The notes under the pieces were generated by a model. That model had not been told where the DNA came from, made no database searches, and was given only the letters and a program-made list of their open reading frames with translations. The translations under genes were made by a program, and so were the position numbers. Of a stretch of DNA of 64,000 nt, positions 43,375-53,201 are shown one piece after another. The DNA comes from JAKVCB01 sp963578605 (GTDB lineage: Bacteria > Planctomycetota > Planctomycetia > Pirellulales > Lacipirellulaceae), in assembly GCA_963578605.1 (NCBI GenBank), contig CAUZEA010000020.1:1-64000 (forward strand), given 5' to 3'. Each line of letters begins with the position of its first letter. The stretch's first letter is position 1.

Positions 43375-44946
43375 ATGACCGTTCGTACGCGTTTCGCCCC
43401 CAGTCCCACGGGTTACCTTCACATTGGTGGAGTTCGGACCGCACTTTTTAATTGGTTATTTGCCCGCGGCCACGGAGGCCAGTTTGTGCTGCGGATTGAC
43501 GATACCGACCAAGGCCGCAATGTCGACGAGGTGGTGGCCCCCATCTTGCACGGGTTTCGCTGGCTGGGGTTGACATGGGATGAGGGCCCCGAGGCAGGTG
43601 GACCCCATGGACCCTACTTTCAATCGCAGCGTGGCGAAAAATATCAAGCCGCCGTTGAGGCCTTGCTGGCGACCGGGGCCGCATATCGCGATTTCTCCAC
43701 GACCGACGAGATAACAGCCGAACGGGAGGCTGCCCAGCAAGCTGGAACCGAGTTCACTTACAGTCGACGCTGGATGGCCGAGTCTGAAGTTGATATTGCC
43801 CGATTTCAGGCCGAGGGACGCTGCAGTGTCGTTCGACTCAAAATGCCACGCGATGGAACTCTCGTGTTCGATGACCTGGTACGCGGCACGGTTCAATTCG
43901 ACTGGTCCCAGGAACAGGATCACGTGATTCAGCGGGCCGATGGTTCTTGCCTCTACCACTTGGCGACCGTGGTTGATGATCACGATATGCAAATCTCCCA
44001 TGTGATTCGGGCTGAAGAGCATCTCTCCAATACACCACGGCAATGGTTTATTGCCCAGGCACTCAACTATCGGCCCCCACAGTTCGCCCATTTGCCCTTC
44101 GTAGCTGAACCCGGCAGCAAGCAAAAGCTAAGCAAACGCAAACTCGACAAATACCTCAAGAATCGCGAATTTTCCCGGTTAAATACGCACGGGCAGGCCA
44201 TTGCAGAAAAGCTCGCCTTGCCGATCTCGGCCGAGACTTTTAACCCGGTGATTGTCGACTTCTATGAGCAAGTCGGCTACCTCCCCGACGCCTTGCTCAA
44301 CTACTTGCTTCTCTTGGGATGGTCACTCGACGATAAGACCGAGGAGTTCACGCGTGATGAAATGATCGATTTGTTTTCGCTGGAACGGGTCAACAAAGCA
44401 CCGGCAAGTTTTGACCCGCAAAAGCTGCTCGCATTTCAAGATCGGGCCATGCAAAACATGACCAGCAAGAAGAAAGTCGCGATGGTCATCCCCTTCCTGG
44501 AACGGGGTGGTTTCGTCAGCACTCCACCACCATGCGAGACCGGTCCTGTCTTGAAGCAGATTGTGGAAGCGGCGGGCGATCGCATCAAGGTCGCCGGCGA
44601 TATTCTTGAGTTCGCCGATTTCTTAATCCCGGACGACCAACTTGAATATGACCAGAAAGCTTTTGAAAAACGGCTCCTCAAACCGGCGGATGCTGCTTCC
44701 TTGCTATCCGCTTTTCGTGATGAACTTGCAACCACTGAGCCATTTACCGCCCAGCGGATCGACGAATTGATGCATCAATTTGTCGACGCCCGGCAAATCA
44801 AGATCGGGCAGATTGTTCACGCGGTGCGTGTTGCCGTGACCGGCAAGGCTGTCGGATTCGGCATGTTTGAAACCTTGGAAATCGTGGGGCGGGAGAGGTC
44901 TCTGAGGCGGATTGATCGGGCTCTCGCTTTGGCCGGAGGGGGTTGA
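43375..44946 (+). CDS. gltX: Glutamyl-tRNA synthetase
   Basis: The ATG at 43375 (MTVRTRFAPSPTGYLHIGG) starts at the conserved class I N-terminus; the open frame back to 43252 is not conserved. The 523-residue product has the HIGH-type motif in SPTGYLHIGGVRTALFNWL, the RIDDTDQGR element, and the KMSKS-type loop KQKLSKRKLDKYL. A C-terminal anticodon-binding region contains FTAQRIDELMHQFVDARQIK. It charges tRNA-Glu (possibly also tRNA-Gln) with glutamate. It is followed after 232 bp by the VWA gene; no tRNA gene is adjacent. Confidence 0.93.
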   Translation: MTVRTRFAPSPTGYLHIGGVRTALFNWLFARGHGGQFVLRIDDTDQGRNVDEVVAPILHGFRWLGLTWDEGPEAGGPHGPYFQSQRGEKYQAAVEALLATGAAYRDFSTTDEITAEREAAQQAGTEFTYSRRWMAESEVDIARFQAEGRCSVVRLKMPRDGTLVFDDLVRGTVQFDWSQEQDHVIQRADGSCLYHLATVVDDHDMQISHVIRAEEHLSNTPRQWFIAQALNYRPPQFAHLPFVAEPGSKQKLSKRKLDKYLKNREFSRLNTHGQAIAEKLALPISAETFNPVIVDFYEQVGYLPDALLNYLLLLGWSLDDKTEEFTRDEMIDLFSLERVNKAPASFDPQKLLAFQDRAMQNMTSKKKVAMVIPFLERGGFVSTPPPCETGPVLKQIVEAAGDRIKVAGDILEFADFLIPDDQLEYDQKAFEKRLLKPADAASLLSAFRDELATTEPFTAQRIDELMHQFVDARQIKIGQIVHAVRVAVTGKAVGFGMFETLEIVGRERSLRRIDRALALAGGG

Positions 44947-45178
44947 CCATCCCACGTGGGCCTCGTGGACTCCCGTCACCCGGGCACCAGTTTTCCCGGT
45001 CCCGGTCCCGCCGTGGCGACGACTCCGAAATGGCAGTTCGGACGTGCATATTAGGTGGGAGACGGATTTTGACCGAAATGGGTCGAAGGCCGGGAGAAAT
45101 GGCTTACCTTTCAGGACTGCCATGGTAAGTTAAAGGTGGTGTGGGTCCCTTCTTTTCTCTCTTGTTCTCTGCCCCATT

Positions 45179-46675
45179 ATGTCTACAGGCAGTGACAAAC
45201 CGTCTGATCGCGAAGTTGCGATCCGCAATGCTCGGTTGCGACTGATCCAACTTGAAATCGAGTCACACCGAGTCAAAGCCGAACTTGCCCGACTCGAGGC
45301 AACCCGCCAAGACGAGGCAGCCGACCGCCTGGTGCAGGGGATGCCAGCCGTCGACTTCGGTGATGCTTCGCCCGCTTCCTGGAAACGGGTTGTACCTGAC
45401 TCGGACTTTGGTTTGACCGACGAACTATTGGCCTGGGTTGGCAACGTTGTTACGAAAAATCGCGCATCAACCGAGGCCTCCGCTTTGGTTCCCTCGTCAT
45501 CGCCAAAACAAAAAGGCAAACCCAATCAGGCGGCAACGGTTGGCCAACGGCAACCCGAGCCTGCTAAACGACGCACAGGTTCCCGGAAGTCGACCCACCA
45601 ACGCAGATCGAAGCCAGAGACAACTCCGCAGGAGGCTGGACCAAAACCACTTGCCACACAGGAGCGAAGAACTCGTGGGTTACCAAAGTCACTACGTTCA
45701 GCACCTGCCTGGTTGCTCAGCATAGTGTTTCACGTGGTGGTGCTTGTTCTGTTCGGTTTGCTGACGATGGCCTCGTTACAAAATGAAACGGTTCCAATCC
45801 TGGCGAGTTCGATAAACGCGGATGAGGCATTGATTGAAGAGCCAACTGAAATTGAGTTCGACCAGCCTGAACTCGAAGAGACTGACCTTGAGGAGATTGT
45901 CCCGGAGAGCAACCAATTGGAGGTGAGCGACCTTGACCCTGGCGTTTTTTCTGACCTGGCCGAATCGGTTGGTGGCGACGCCGGTCCCGAGTCGGGAATG
46001 GTCGATCCTCTGGCAGGTGACATTGGCTCGATGATGGCAGTTCCTGGAAACGGAGAGCGGGGGGGGGCCGGTCGACACGGCGGTATGAGATTTTTCGGCA
46101 CCGCGGCTGAGGGGCGACGGTTTGTTTTTGTCGTTGACAATTCTGGCAGCATGAAAGAGGGGAGAATCGAGACCACCTTCCTGCAGCTCATTGCCAGTGT
46201 GGAGTCGATGAGGCCCGACCAGAATTTTTTTGTCATCTTCTACAGTGACCGCGCCTATCCCTTGTTCTATCCCGATTCGGCGGACCAGTTGGTGCCTGCC
46301 ACCCGAGAGAATGTCGAGCGCTTGAAAGCGTGGCTGCCAACCGTGGAACTCTGCTCAGGTGGTGATTTAATCGAGGCAATGGAGTTGGTGATTGAACTCC
46401 GCCCGGATGTGGTATTCATGCTTTCTGACGGCGCGATTAACAGTCAGCGTACGATGAATTTTATGACCGGGCCAAACAACTGGACCTTTGCGGTGCATAC
46501 TTTGGGGATGAATGTCAAAGGACCAGAGCAGGCCCAGAAGCTTGGCGCCATTGCCCAAGCCAACCGTGGGACGTTCCAGCTGGTGCAGCCGAGCCCGGCG
46601 GCCATTCAGTTTTCGCAACAGCGCCCCATCAGGTACAATAAGCGGGGTGCCACGTGGGGCGAGAAGCGTCGCTAG
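45179..46675 (+). CDS. Membrane-anchored VWA-domain protein
   Basis: A 498-residue protein. Residues ~10-55 form a coiled coil (LRLIQLEIESHRVKAELARL). A disordered basic stretch follows, and a single membrane helix at ~180-200 (WLLSIVFHVVVLVLFGLLTM). An acidic linker (EIEFDQPELEETDLEEIVPE) comes next, then a von Willebrand A domain from ~310 with an intact MIDAS: FVFVVDNSGSMKEGR, the later Thr/Ser and FMLSDGAIN. The domain binds a ligand through a metal, outside the cytoplasm if the helix is oriented N-in. A run of nine Gs (46059-46067) lies in the linker. The fused sulfatase follows 40 bp later. Confidence 0.8.
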   Translation: MSTGSDKPSDREVAIRNARLRLIQLEIESHRVKAELARLEATRQDEAADRLVQGMPAVDFGDASPASWKRVVPDSDFGLTDELLAWVGNVVTKNRASTEASALVPSSSPKQKGKPNQAATVGQRQPEPAKRRTGSRKSTHQRRSKPETTPQEAGPKPLATQERRTRGLPKSLRSAPAWLLSIVFHVVVLVLFGLLTMASLQNETVPILASSINADEALIEEPTEIEFDQPELEETDLEEIVPESNQLEVSDLDPGVFSDLAESVGGDAGPESGMVDPLAGDIGSMMAVPGNGERGGAGRHGGMRFFGTAAEGRRFVFVVDNSGSMKEGRIETTFLQLIASVESMRPDQNFFVIFYSDRAYPLFYPDSADQLVPATRENVERLKAWLPTVELCSGGDLIEAMELVIELRPDVVFMLSDGAINSQRTMNFMTGPNNWTFAVHTLGMNVKGPEQAQKLGAIAQANRGTFQLVQPSPAAIQFSQQRPIRYNKRGATWGEKRR

Positions 46676-46715
46676 CGGTGGCGACACTTTGCAGCTTGCA
46701 CGCGAATGCTTTCTG

Positions 46716-49529
46716 ATGCTGACCCTACGCCGAATCTTTACCGATTTGCCTGCGACTGCGCTTGTCATCGCTCGATTTTCTCAATTCGATTTCAGACTGG
46801 TCCGTTTGAAAAAGTTTGCCCACTCGGTATTGAGATCGCTTTTGCACGTTGGTACGCCAGTCGTCGTGGTTGCCGCATTGGCGGCCCAGTCGCTCCCTGC
46901 CACGCATCCCAATACTGCCCGGTATCCCAATATTGTACTGATCATTTCTGATGATCAGGGGTGGACTGACTACGGGTTCATGGGCCATCCGCATTTGCAA
47001 ACTCCTCACCTCGACCAGCTTGCCCGCGAATCTCTGACCTTCACCCGAGGGTATGTGCCCCACAGCCTGTGCCGCCCGTCGCTGGCGACTATCGTGACCG
47101 GTCTCTACCCACACCAACACGGTATCGTTGGGAACGACCCTCCCCCTCCGGGCGGGTTTCCCGAACAAGGTGAGAGATTTGATCGCAGGGATTCCCACTA
47201 TATGTCCCGGCGGTTGGAGTACCTGCACCACATCGACCGTGTTCCTACCATTGCCGAGATGTTGCACGATGCCCGGGGCTACCTTTCGCACCAATCAGGA
47301 AAATGGTGGGAAGGGCATTACCGCCGTGGTGGATTTACCCATGGCATGACGCACGGTGACCGCACCCGGGGCGGGCGTCATGGCGACGAGGGATTGACCA
47401 TTGGTCGGGACGGGCTGCAGCCCGTTTTTGACTTCATCAAGTTGGCCGAACAAGAGGATCGCCCTTTTCTTGTTTACTACGCACCTTTTTTGCCCCCCAC
47501 ACCTCACAACCCTCCTCAGTTCTTGATCGACAAATATCGCGACAAAACACCGCACCTGCTGATTGCCACGTACTGGGCCATGTGTGAGTGGTTTGATGAA
47601 ACGATTGGCCAACTGGTGGCGTACCTCGATGAACATGGACTCTCCGAGAATACCATCGTGCTCTACGTAACAGACAATGGCTGGATCAATTCCCCGCAGG
47701 CGAGTTGGCACGCACCGCGGTCGAAGCGGTCACCGTACGAGGGTGGGGTGCGCACGCCGATCATGATTCGCTGGAAGGGACAGGTCGAGCCGCGAATCGA
47801 AGTAAACCAACTTGCCAGCTCGATCGACCTGGTCCCGACAATTCTGGCTGCAGCAGGGCTGGAACCGACCGAGCAGATGGAGGGGATCAACCTCCTGGAC
47901 CGCTCCGCGGTCGCCGAGCGTGGTGAAGTTTTCGGCGACGTTTTCAATCACGACATCCAACACATGACCGAACCGGAGCCCAGTTTACAGTTTCGTTGGG
48001 TTAACGATGGCGAGTGGAAATTAATTATTCCCGCGCCAAGTCAAGAACCTGGTAGTCAGGTTGAGTTGTTTCGCATTCGCCAAGACGAACACGAAAAGAC
48101 CAATCTTACGAGTCATCATCCCGCCGTGGTTGAGCGACTTTCCAGCAAACTCAACGCCTGGTGGGACCCACAGGGAAGTTCGTCGGTGGGGTCAGCTGCA
48201 CCACAGACTATTGAAAATCCAACAAGTCCTAATATTGTATTCTTCCTGTCGGATGATCAGAGGAACGATTTTCTTGGCTGCGCCGGCCATCCCGTTGTGC
48301 AAACGCCCTTTATTGACGACCTCGCGCGGCGCGGCGTGCGGTTCGATCATGCATTCGTCACCACGTCGATTTGTGCAGCCAGTCGGGCCACGCTTTTGAC
48401 GGGTCTCTGGGAACGAGCCCACCGGTATACATTTGGCACACCAGCCATTGCGACTGAATTTGTTGCTCGCAGTTATCCCGCCGTTTTACGCAATGCCGGT
48501 TACCGTACGGGGTTCATTGGAAAATTTGGTGTGAAAGTACCCAGCCAGGGGACACAGCAGATGTTCGATGTTTGCGAACCCCTCAACCGGACCCCCTACG
48601 TGAAGACCATGCCCGACGGTTCAAAACGGCATTTGACCGATCTGATCGGTGATCGTGCAATTGCATTTCTTCGTGACTGCGATGCGAATCAACCATTCTG
48701 CCTTTCCATCAGTTTCAAGGCAGCCCACGCCGAAGATAGCGATAAGATTGACCACTACCCTTGGCCGGTAAGCGAGGCAGATTATTACGCAAAAGCGACG
48801 ATTCCCCATCCCCGGGTCCCCACCGATTTCTGGCAGCAGTTACCTGAGTTTTTTCACCACGGGATGCACCGACAACGATGGTTTTGGCGGTGGGGTACCC
48901 CCGCCAAATATCAGCGGAACGCGAAAGCTTACTTTCGCATGATTACGGGACTCGACCGCAATATCGGTCGTGTGGTCCGCGAATTGGCCCGACGCGGCCT
49001 GCAGCACAATACCGTGGTCATCTTTTCGGCGGATAACGGCTACTACAAGGGTTCGCGAGGATTTGCTGGCAAATGGAGCCACTTCGACGAGTCACTGCGT
49101 GTGCCGTTGATTGTGTACGACCCCCGGTTGCCACTTTCCAAACGGGGACGCGTGGACACACACATCGTCTTGAATGTCGATCTTCCCGCAACCATGGTGG
49201 GACTTGCCACCAGTAGCGTGCCGGCCACGTACCAGGGGCGCGACCTGTCACCGCTGGTACGTGGGGAATCCCCTGGTGACTGGCGAACCGATTTCTTTTG
49301 CGAGCATTTGATGGAGCACCCGGATATCCCCAAATACGAAGGGGTCCGTGGTAGCCACTATGCCTATGCCCGCTACTTTGAACACCTTCCCGAAGGTGAG
49401 TTCCTGCACGATCTCGAGTCCGACCCGCGGCAACTGAAAAACCTGGCAACGGATCCCGAGTATGCCGAGGCGGTGATCCAAATGCGGCAGCGATGGTCCG
49501 AGTTGCGGGAGGAGTTGCAGCGCCGTTGA
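46716..49529 (+). CDS. Double-headed sulfatase (two type I sulfatase domains in one chain)
   Basis: The ATG at 46716 gives 937 residues; a TTG at 46806 (KKFAHSVLRSLLHV) would leave a cleaner signal peptide. Domain 1 (~70-480) has PNIVLIISDDQGWTDYGFMG, the modification site SLCRPSLATIVTGLYPHQHG and VLYVTDNGWI. Domain 2 (~500-937) has NIVFFLSDDQRNDFLGCAGH, TSICAASRATLLTGLW, VVIFSADNGYYKG and KWSHFDESLRVPLIVYDPR. Site 2 is a canonical C-x-A-x-R motif; site 1 reads C-x-P-S-L, with Leu where Arg is usual. Both need formylglycine conversion of the Cys. Domain 2 has no signal peptide of its own, so this is a real fusion, probably aimed at a sulfated polysaccharide. Confidence 0.88.
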   Translation: MLTLRRIFTDLPATALVIARFSQFDFRLVRLKKFAHSVLRSLLHVGTPVVVVAALAAQSLPATHPNTARYPNIVLIISDDQGWTDYGFMGHPHLQTPHLDQLARESLTFTRGYVPHSLCRPSLATIVTGLYPHQHGIVGNDPPPPGGFPEQGERFDRRDSHYMSRRLEYLHHIDRVPTIAEMLHDARGYLSHQSGKWWEGHYRRGGFTHGMTHGDRTRGGRHGDEGLTIGRDGLQPVFDFIKLAEQEDRPFLVYYAPFLPPTPHNPPQFLIDKYRDKTPHLLIATYWAMCEWFDETIGQLVAYLDEHGLSENTIVLYVTDNGWINSPQASWHAPRSKRSPYEGGVRTPIMIRWKGQVEPRIEVNQLASSIDLVPTILAAAGLEPTEQMEGINLLDRSAVAERGEVFGDVFNHDIQHMTEPEPSLQFRWVNDGEWKLIIPAPSQEPGSQVELFRIRQDEHEKTNLTSHHPAVVERLSSKLNAWWDPQGSSSVGSAAPQTIENPTSPNIVFFLSDDQRNDFLGCAGHPVVQTPFIDDLARRGVRFDHAFVTTSICAASRATLLTGLWERAHRYTFGTPAIATEFVARSYPAVLRNAGYRTGFIGKFGVKVPSQGTQQMFDVCEPLNRTPYVKTMPDGSKRHLTDLIGDRAIAFLRDCDANQPFCLSISFKAAHAEDSDKIDHYPWPVSEADYYAKATIPHPRVPTDFWQQLPEFFHHGMHRQRWFWRWGTPAKYQRNAKAYFRMITGLDRNIGRVVRELARRGLQHNTVVIFSADNGYYKGSRGFAGKWSHFDESLRVPLIVYDPRLPLSKRGRVDTHIVLNVDLPATMVGLATSSVPATYQGRDLSPLVRGESPGDWRTDFFCEHLMEHPDIPKYEGVRGSHYAYARYFEHLPEGEFLHDLESDPRQLKNLATDPEYAEAVIQMRQRWSELREELQRR

Positions 49530-50089
49530 AATCGCACCGGTTCAAGGGTCGCTTGACGCTGTGGACCGGCTGTAGCCCACAAAAAAACTCGCAAGCGATT
49601 GGGCCCCTTCTGTGACGTCAGCAGGCGATCTGGCGCTAGCGGCAGTAGTCCAAAATATGCTTCGTGCCCGTCGATATCGAAGTCAGTTGTGTCGGTTTCG
49701 GGGTGGTCTGCAGATAGCGTTACCGGGCCGGGGATGTCGCTAGCGGTCGGCAAATTTAGATGGCCATCGGCCGGTTGCTACCGATATCAATTGATGTTGA
49801 CCACCACCAGAAGGTCACTATACTCTCACCGCTTTTCGGTTTCGGAAGTTGCTAGCGAACGAGGTGGCCGTCGGTTGAACATGTCCACGGCTTGGCCACA
49901 TGCCCGAATCGATTAACTTTTTCGCCGTGTTTTTACGAAGATGAGAGAATCAGGAGTCCAATCGTTATGCCCTATTCCTGTCGAACTGGACTAATGAATT
50001 GGAGCGACGCTGCCGCAAGCCGATTCCATTCAGTCAGCTCGGCCAGTGACGATTGTTTGCTGACCGACGCGCGGGAGACGAAGAAAGCT
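49530..50089. other. Non-coding stretch, 560 bp
   Basis: It follows the sulfatase gene and precedes the lipoprotein start. The frame of the lipoprotein is open back to 49892, but those codons do not resemble a protein and the lipobox signal begins at 50090. No terminator hairpin with T run and no repeat was seen. Confidence 0.4.
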
Positions 50090-51319
50090 ATGCCAGGACG
50101 CTACTCATTAACCGTTTTGTGCGCTGTCACAATCATTGGACTTTTGGGGTGCCAATCAGGCCCTCGCTGGGCGTGGTGGAAGGATAGCGGTACACCGCCC
50201 ACCGATACCTCGCTGGTGGCCCGTACCGCTGTAGATTCGGCAGACACGGCAAGTCCCAGCACGGATCCTGCTGGCGTTGTAGCTCCCGATTTCAGCGAGT
50301 TGGCATCCAATTCCGTGGTTCCCAATGCGGTGCAAGAAACTGGCTTGCCTTCCGCACAAGCAACTCCACAAACCATCGCTGCCCGCACCGGACCCGCCCC
50401 ATCGCCCCCCGCAGCGGTTGCCCAAAACAGTGTTGCCCAAAACAGTGTTGCCCAAAACAGTGTTGCCCAAAACAGTGTTGCCCAAAACAGTGTTGCCCAA
50501 AACAGCGGGCCGGGGGTGCTTCCGCTAGGCTCTGCCGGTACGATTGCCCAAGCACCGATTGCCAGCTATTCGCCACCTGTCACACCGCCTTCGTTGGTCT
50601 CGTCAGCCCCCTCAACTGCGCCACCGTCAGCCAGTTCGGTTGCGTCAGTTGCGGTCCCCACGAGTCCAACGCCCAAATTGGCTGGTCCCTATGATCCGGC
50701 CAGGTACCAGGCTCCGAGGAGTCCCCGAATCGCGGCTGCGCCTGGCGGATTGCCCCCAGGTCGTTACCCAATGCCCGCACGGAATGATCGGTATTCCACC
50801 AATACGGGGCCACCCACGGGGCTCAGTGATCGGTACGCGGCTCCGCTTGCAAGTGGAACCGCGCCGAAGGCATCGGCGTCGCAGCAAACAGCGCAAACCA
50901 AGGTTCCTGCCACTGGTTCTTCTCTTGCAACGATTCCAACTCCTCGACAAACAGAGCCTGGCCAAATGAACGCAGGGACTTCGACGAGGAGTATTGGTGA
51001 CCGTTACGCTGCGTTACCGCCTGCAACGGGCCCCGCGGCTGTGGCGCAGGCGGGCGGACCTCCGACTGCTGCAGCAATCCCCCAGGCGGTGCCACAGATG
51101 AGCTCGGTTGCCACGGTGGAAGCGACAACGCCCGCCGGCCAGTATCGTCCCGGTGGAACATCGACCTATCCTTCAGAACAAGTAGAGCTTGCGAGGCGTC
51201 CGGCACCTACGGGTAGCGTTGGTGGTCCACAGGCCGAGGGTGTGACGGTACCGCCAACCCGCTATCCGGGCTACACTCCCGCGAGGCCGACAACCGCGCC
51301 TGCCACACGCACGTACTGA
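50090..51319 (+). CDS. Proline/alanine-rich lipoprotein with pentapeptide repeats
   Basis: The ATG at 50090 begins a lipoprotein signal, MPGRYSLTVLCAVTIIGLLG followed by Cys, so the mature protein should be lipid-anchored. The ~410-residue product is of low complexity, rich in Pro, Ala, Ser and Thr. It has six VAQNS repeats near residue 110-140 and several RYxA/DRYxxP motifs (GDRYAALPPAT, SDRYAAPLASG, NDRYSTNTGPP). Such composition suggests an extended spacer reaching from the membrane into the periplasm or cell wall. No known domain was found. Confidence 0.7.
   Translation: MPGRYSLTVLCAVTIIGLLGCQSGPRWAWWKDSGTPPTDTSLVARTAVDSADTASPSTDPAGVVAPDFSELASNSVVPNAVQETGLPSAQATPQTIAARTGPAPSPPAAVAQNSVAQNSVAQNSVAQNSVAQNSVAQNSGPGVLPLGSAGTIAQAPIASYSPPVTPPSLVSSAPSTAPPSASSVASVAVPTSPTPKLAGPYDPARYQAPRSPRIAAAPGGLPPGRYPMPARNDRYSTNTGPPTGLSDRYAAPLASGTAPKASASQQTAQTKVPATGSSLATIPTPRQTEPGQMNAGTSTRSIGDRYAALPPATGPAAVAQAGGPPTAAAIPQAVPQMSSVATVEATTPAGQYRPGGTSTYPSEQVELARRPAPTGSVGGPQAEGVTVPPTRYPGYTPARPTTAPATRTY
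50417..50506 (+). repeat. Six perfect 15-bp coding repeats (VAQNS)
   Basis: Six consecutive copies of GTTGCCCAAAACAGT, the last ending in C, encode VAQNS six times within the lipoprotein. Identity at the DNA level, including third codon positions, points to recent expansion by slippage. Confidence 0.95.
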
Positions 51320-51393
51320 CGCAGATTGTCAAACCATCTTGCCCGTTGATGTTGGTCGCAACTTTTAATCAATCAGGCAGCCAGCCAGATTTG

Positions 51394-51717
51394 CTACCAG
51401 CCCATCACCATGTTTGACTCGATCACCTTGCGGGACTGTTCAAGGTCTGAGCCGGTTTTCTGCATGTAGAGGCGAATGGCGTGGACCTTGTCGCCTTCTG
51501 CTTTTGCCAGACAATCTCGAGCGGTGTGGCATGGGTCCATGCTGCCGGAAATTCCCAGCGCCCATTTCGAGATAACCCACGTGTCACGTGGTCGCCTTGT
51601 CTGTCGGATAATGGTTTCCTGAGGATAGGCGGCGGTGACGACAGAGGTTGCAATGTCATCGTCTTCAGCCCAAGTGATAAGGATGTGGTTCTCGGTTTCA
51701 ACTTCGAACAGGGGCAT
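51394..51717 (-). CDS. Small hypothetical protein, 107 residues
   Basis: Starts MPLFEVETENHILITWAED with a GGAG ribosome-binding site six bases before the ATG. The sequence is balanced and protein-like (VVTAAYPQETIIRQTRRPRD, then TWVISKWALGISGSM) and ends in a helix DLEQSRKVIESNMVMGW. There is no signal peptide, membrane helix or Cys pattern that points to a family. It is transcribed opposite to its neighbours. Confidence 0.65.
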   Translation of the reverse strand: MPLFEVETENHILITWAEDDDIATSVVTAAYPQETIIRQTRRPRDTWVISKWALGISGSMDPCHTARDCLAKAEGDKVHAIRLYMQKTGSDLEQSRKVIESNMVMGW

Positions 51718-52138
51718 TTTTTACTCCGTACATCAATAAAGTACTCCTTGGTTTCGGCAAGGGGGTGCCTGGTCGGCGGCCCAAACAACGGACCATCGGG
51801 CCGACCAATAAGGATCGTAAAGAATTAGAGGGCTGGTGGTCAACTTGTCGGGCAAAATTGTCGAGGTTCCGTCTCCACAGCACCTGGGCCCCGATACCGA
51901 ATTCAGCCCGCTTATCCTATAATACTTACTCCTATTATTAATAAAGGGTCGGTTTTTGTCGAAGTGGTTTGTGGCTGGCCCCCCGCAGACGAGGCACCAT
52001 CTGGCCGCGAGGAACACCTTGGCCAGCTGGTTGTAACGAGCACGGAAAGGGCTGACTGAGATGTTCAACGTAAACTCAATTCACCAACCCGCTGCTAGAT
52101 GATTTTCCGAGCAAGACCTCGTCATTACCAAACTGGCT
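51718..52138. other. Divergent intergenic region, 421 bp
   Basis: It lies between the 107-residue gene (minus) and the TPR gene (plus). An AT-rich patch at 51911-51945 contains TATAAT (51918-51923) and the palindrome TTATTAATAA (51935-51944). It may be the TPR promoter, though no good -35 hexamer is seen. The open frame over most of it on the minus strand is not convincing. Confidence 0.4.
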
Positions 52139-53101
52139 ATGTCTGACCCTTCAATCGACGACGATGCACTGGACCAGTCACCCCACAAGTCTCCACAGTC
52201 GGAGCGGGCAGAGGCTGACTCTGAGCAACCTGTGCGTTCGCTGATGTGGGTCCGCTGGTCACTGATCTTGTTGACCCTATTTGCGTTGGGTGCGGTTTAC
52301 CATCGGGAGGTCAGGAAAGCCGCGCGTCGGTTTTTTGCCAATCGTCACGCCGATGCCGCAAGCGGACTCCTGGTCGATGAGAATATTGCCGGAGCTCTTG
52401 CAAGGGTGGAGCAGGCTCTGCGGTGGTTGCCGAATGATTCGGCACTGGTGTACCTGCGGGGACAGATCTTTGCCGAAGACGAGAATTGGGAAGCCAGTTT
52501 GCGAGATTACACCCGCGTGATCGAGGAACTCGCGCCTGAATTCGCCTTCGCCTATGTGAAACGGGCTGCAGTGCATGAGCAGATGGGGAATTACGTTCTC
52601 GCTATGGACGACGTCAAGCTGGCGATGAAGCTCTCCCCTCCAGACGAACCATCTCTGCTGAACCATCATGCCTATCTCTGTGGATTGGCCAACTCCAACC
52701 TTGACACCGCGCAGGTAGAAATTGACCGGGCGCTGAAGTTGTACAGGGCTGAAGCCAAACGCCAGGAACTGCCGACCATCGAGCCAGCTGCCTTTCTCGA
52801 CACACGCGGTTTTCTTCTTTATCGGGTGGGCGAATACGATCAAGCTCTATCGGACATCGAAAAAGCGCTCCGCTATCTCAATGTCGAGAGGAAAGCGACC
52901 TTGGAAAAACTTACCGCACACGAGATTTCGACCAGCGAACCGATGCACGCATACGACCAGATGCAAGGTGAGATTCTCTACCACCAGGGGCTCGTACGGC
53001 AGTCGCTGGGGCAAACCGAAGAGGCGAAGCAGGACTTTGATTTTGCGACCGAACTCGGTTATGAGATTCCGCCTGCGCCCAGCAAACCTGCGGCACAATA
53101 A
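52139..53101 (+). CDS. Membrane-anchored TPR-repeat protein
   Basis: A 320-residue protein with a hydrophilic N-terminus, one membrane helix at ~35-53 (VRWSLILLTLFALGAVY) and then tetratricopeptide repeats. These are seen as LARVEQALRWLPNDSALVYL, WEASLRDYTRVIEELAPEFA, MGNYVLAMDDVKLAMKLSPP, VGEYDQALSDIEKALRYLNV and LGQTEEAKQDFDFATELGYE. The repeats should form a superhelix for protein contacts, probably on the periplasmic side. No partner can be named. Confidence 0.8.
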   Translation: MSDPSIDDDALDQSPHKSPQSERAEADSEQPVRSLMWVRWSLILLTLFALGAVYHREVRKAARRFFANRHADAASGLLVDENIAGALARVEQALRWLPNDSALVYLRGQIFAEDENWEASLRDYTRVIEELAPEFAFAYVKRAAVHEQMGNYVLAMDDVKLAMKLSPPDEPSLLNHHAYLCGLANSNLDTAQVEIDRALKLYRAEAKRQELPTIEPAAFLDTRGFLLYRVGEYDQALSDIEKALRYLNVERKATLEKLTAHEISTSEPMHAYDQMQGEILYHQGLVRQSLGQTEEAKQDFDFATELGYEIPPAPSKPAAQ

Positions 53102-53201
53102 GCGACTGCGGAGACACCCGTGGAACGTGCACCGCCAACCTGGCCAGGCCGGTTGGTGTCCGGGTGTCATTGGTTTTCTTTCGTGAATGCGTGCCCTAGG
53201 C

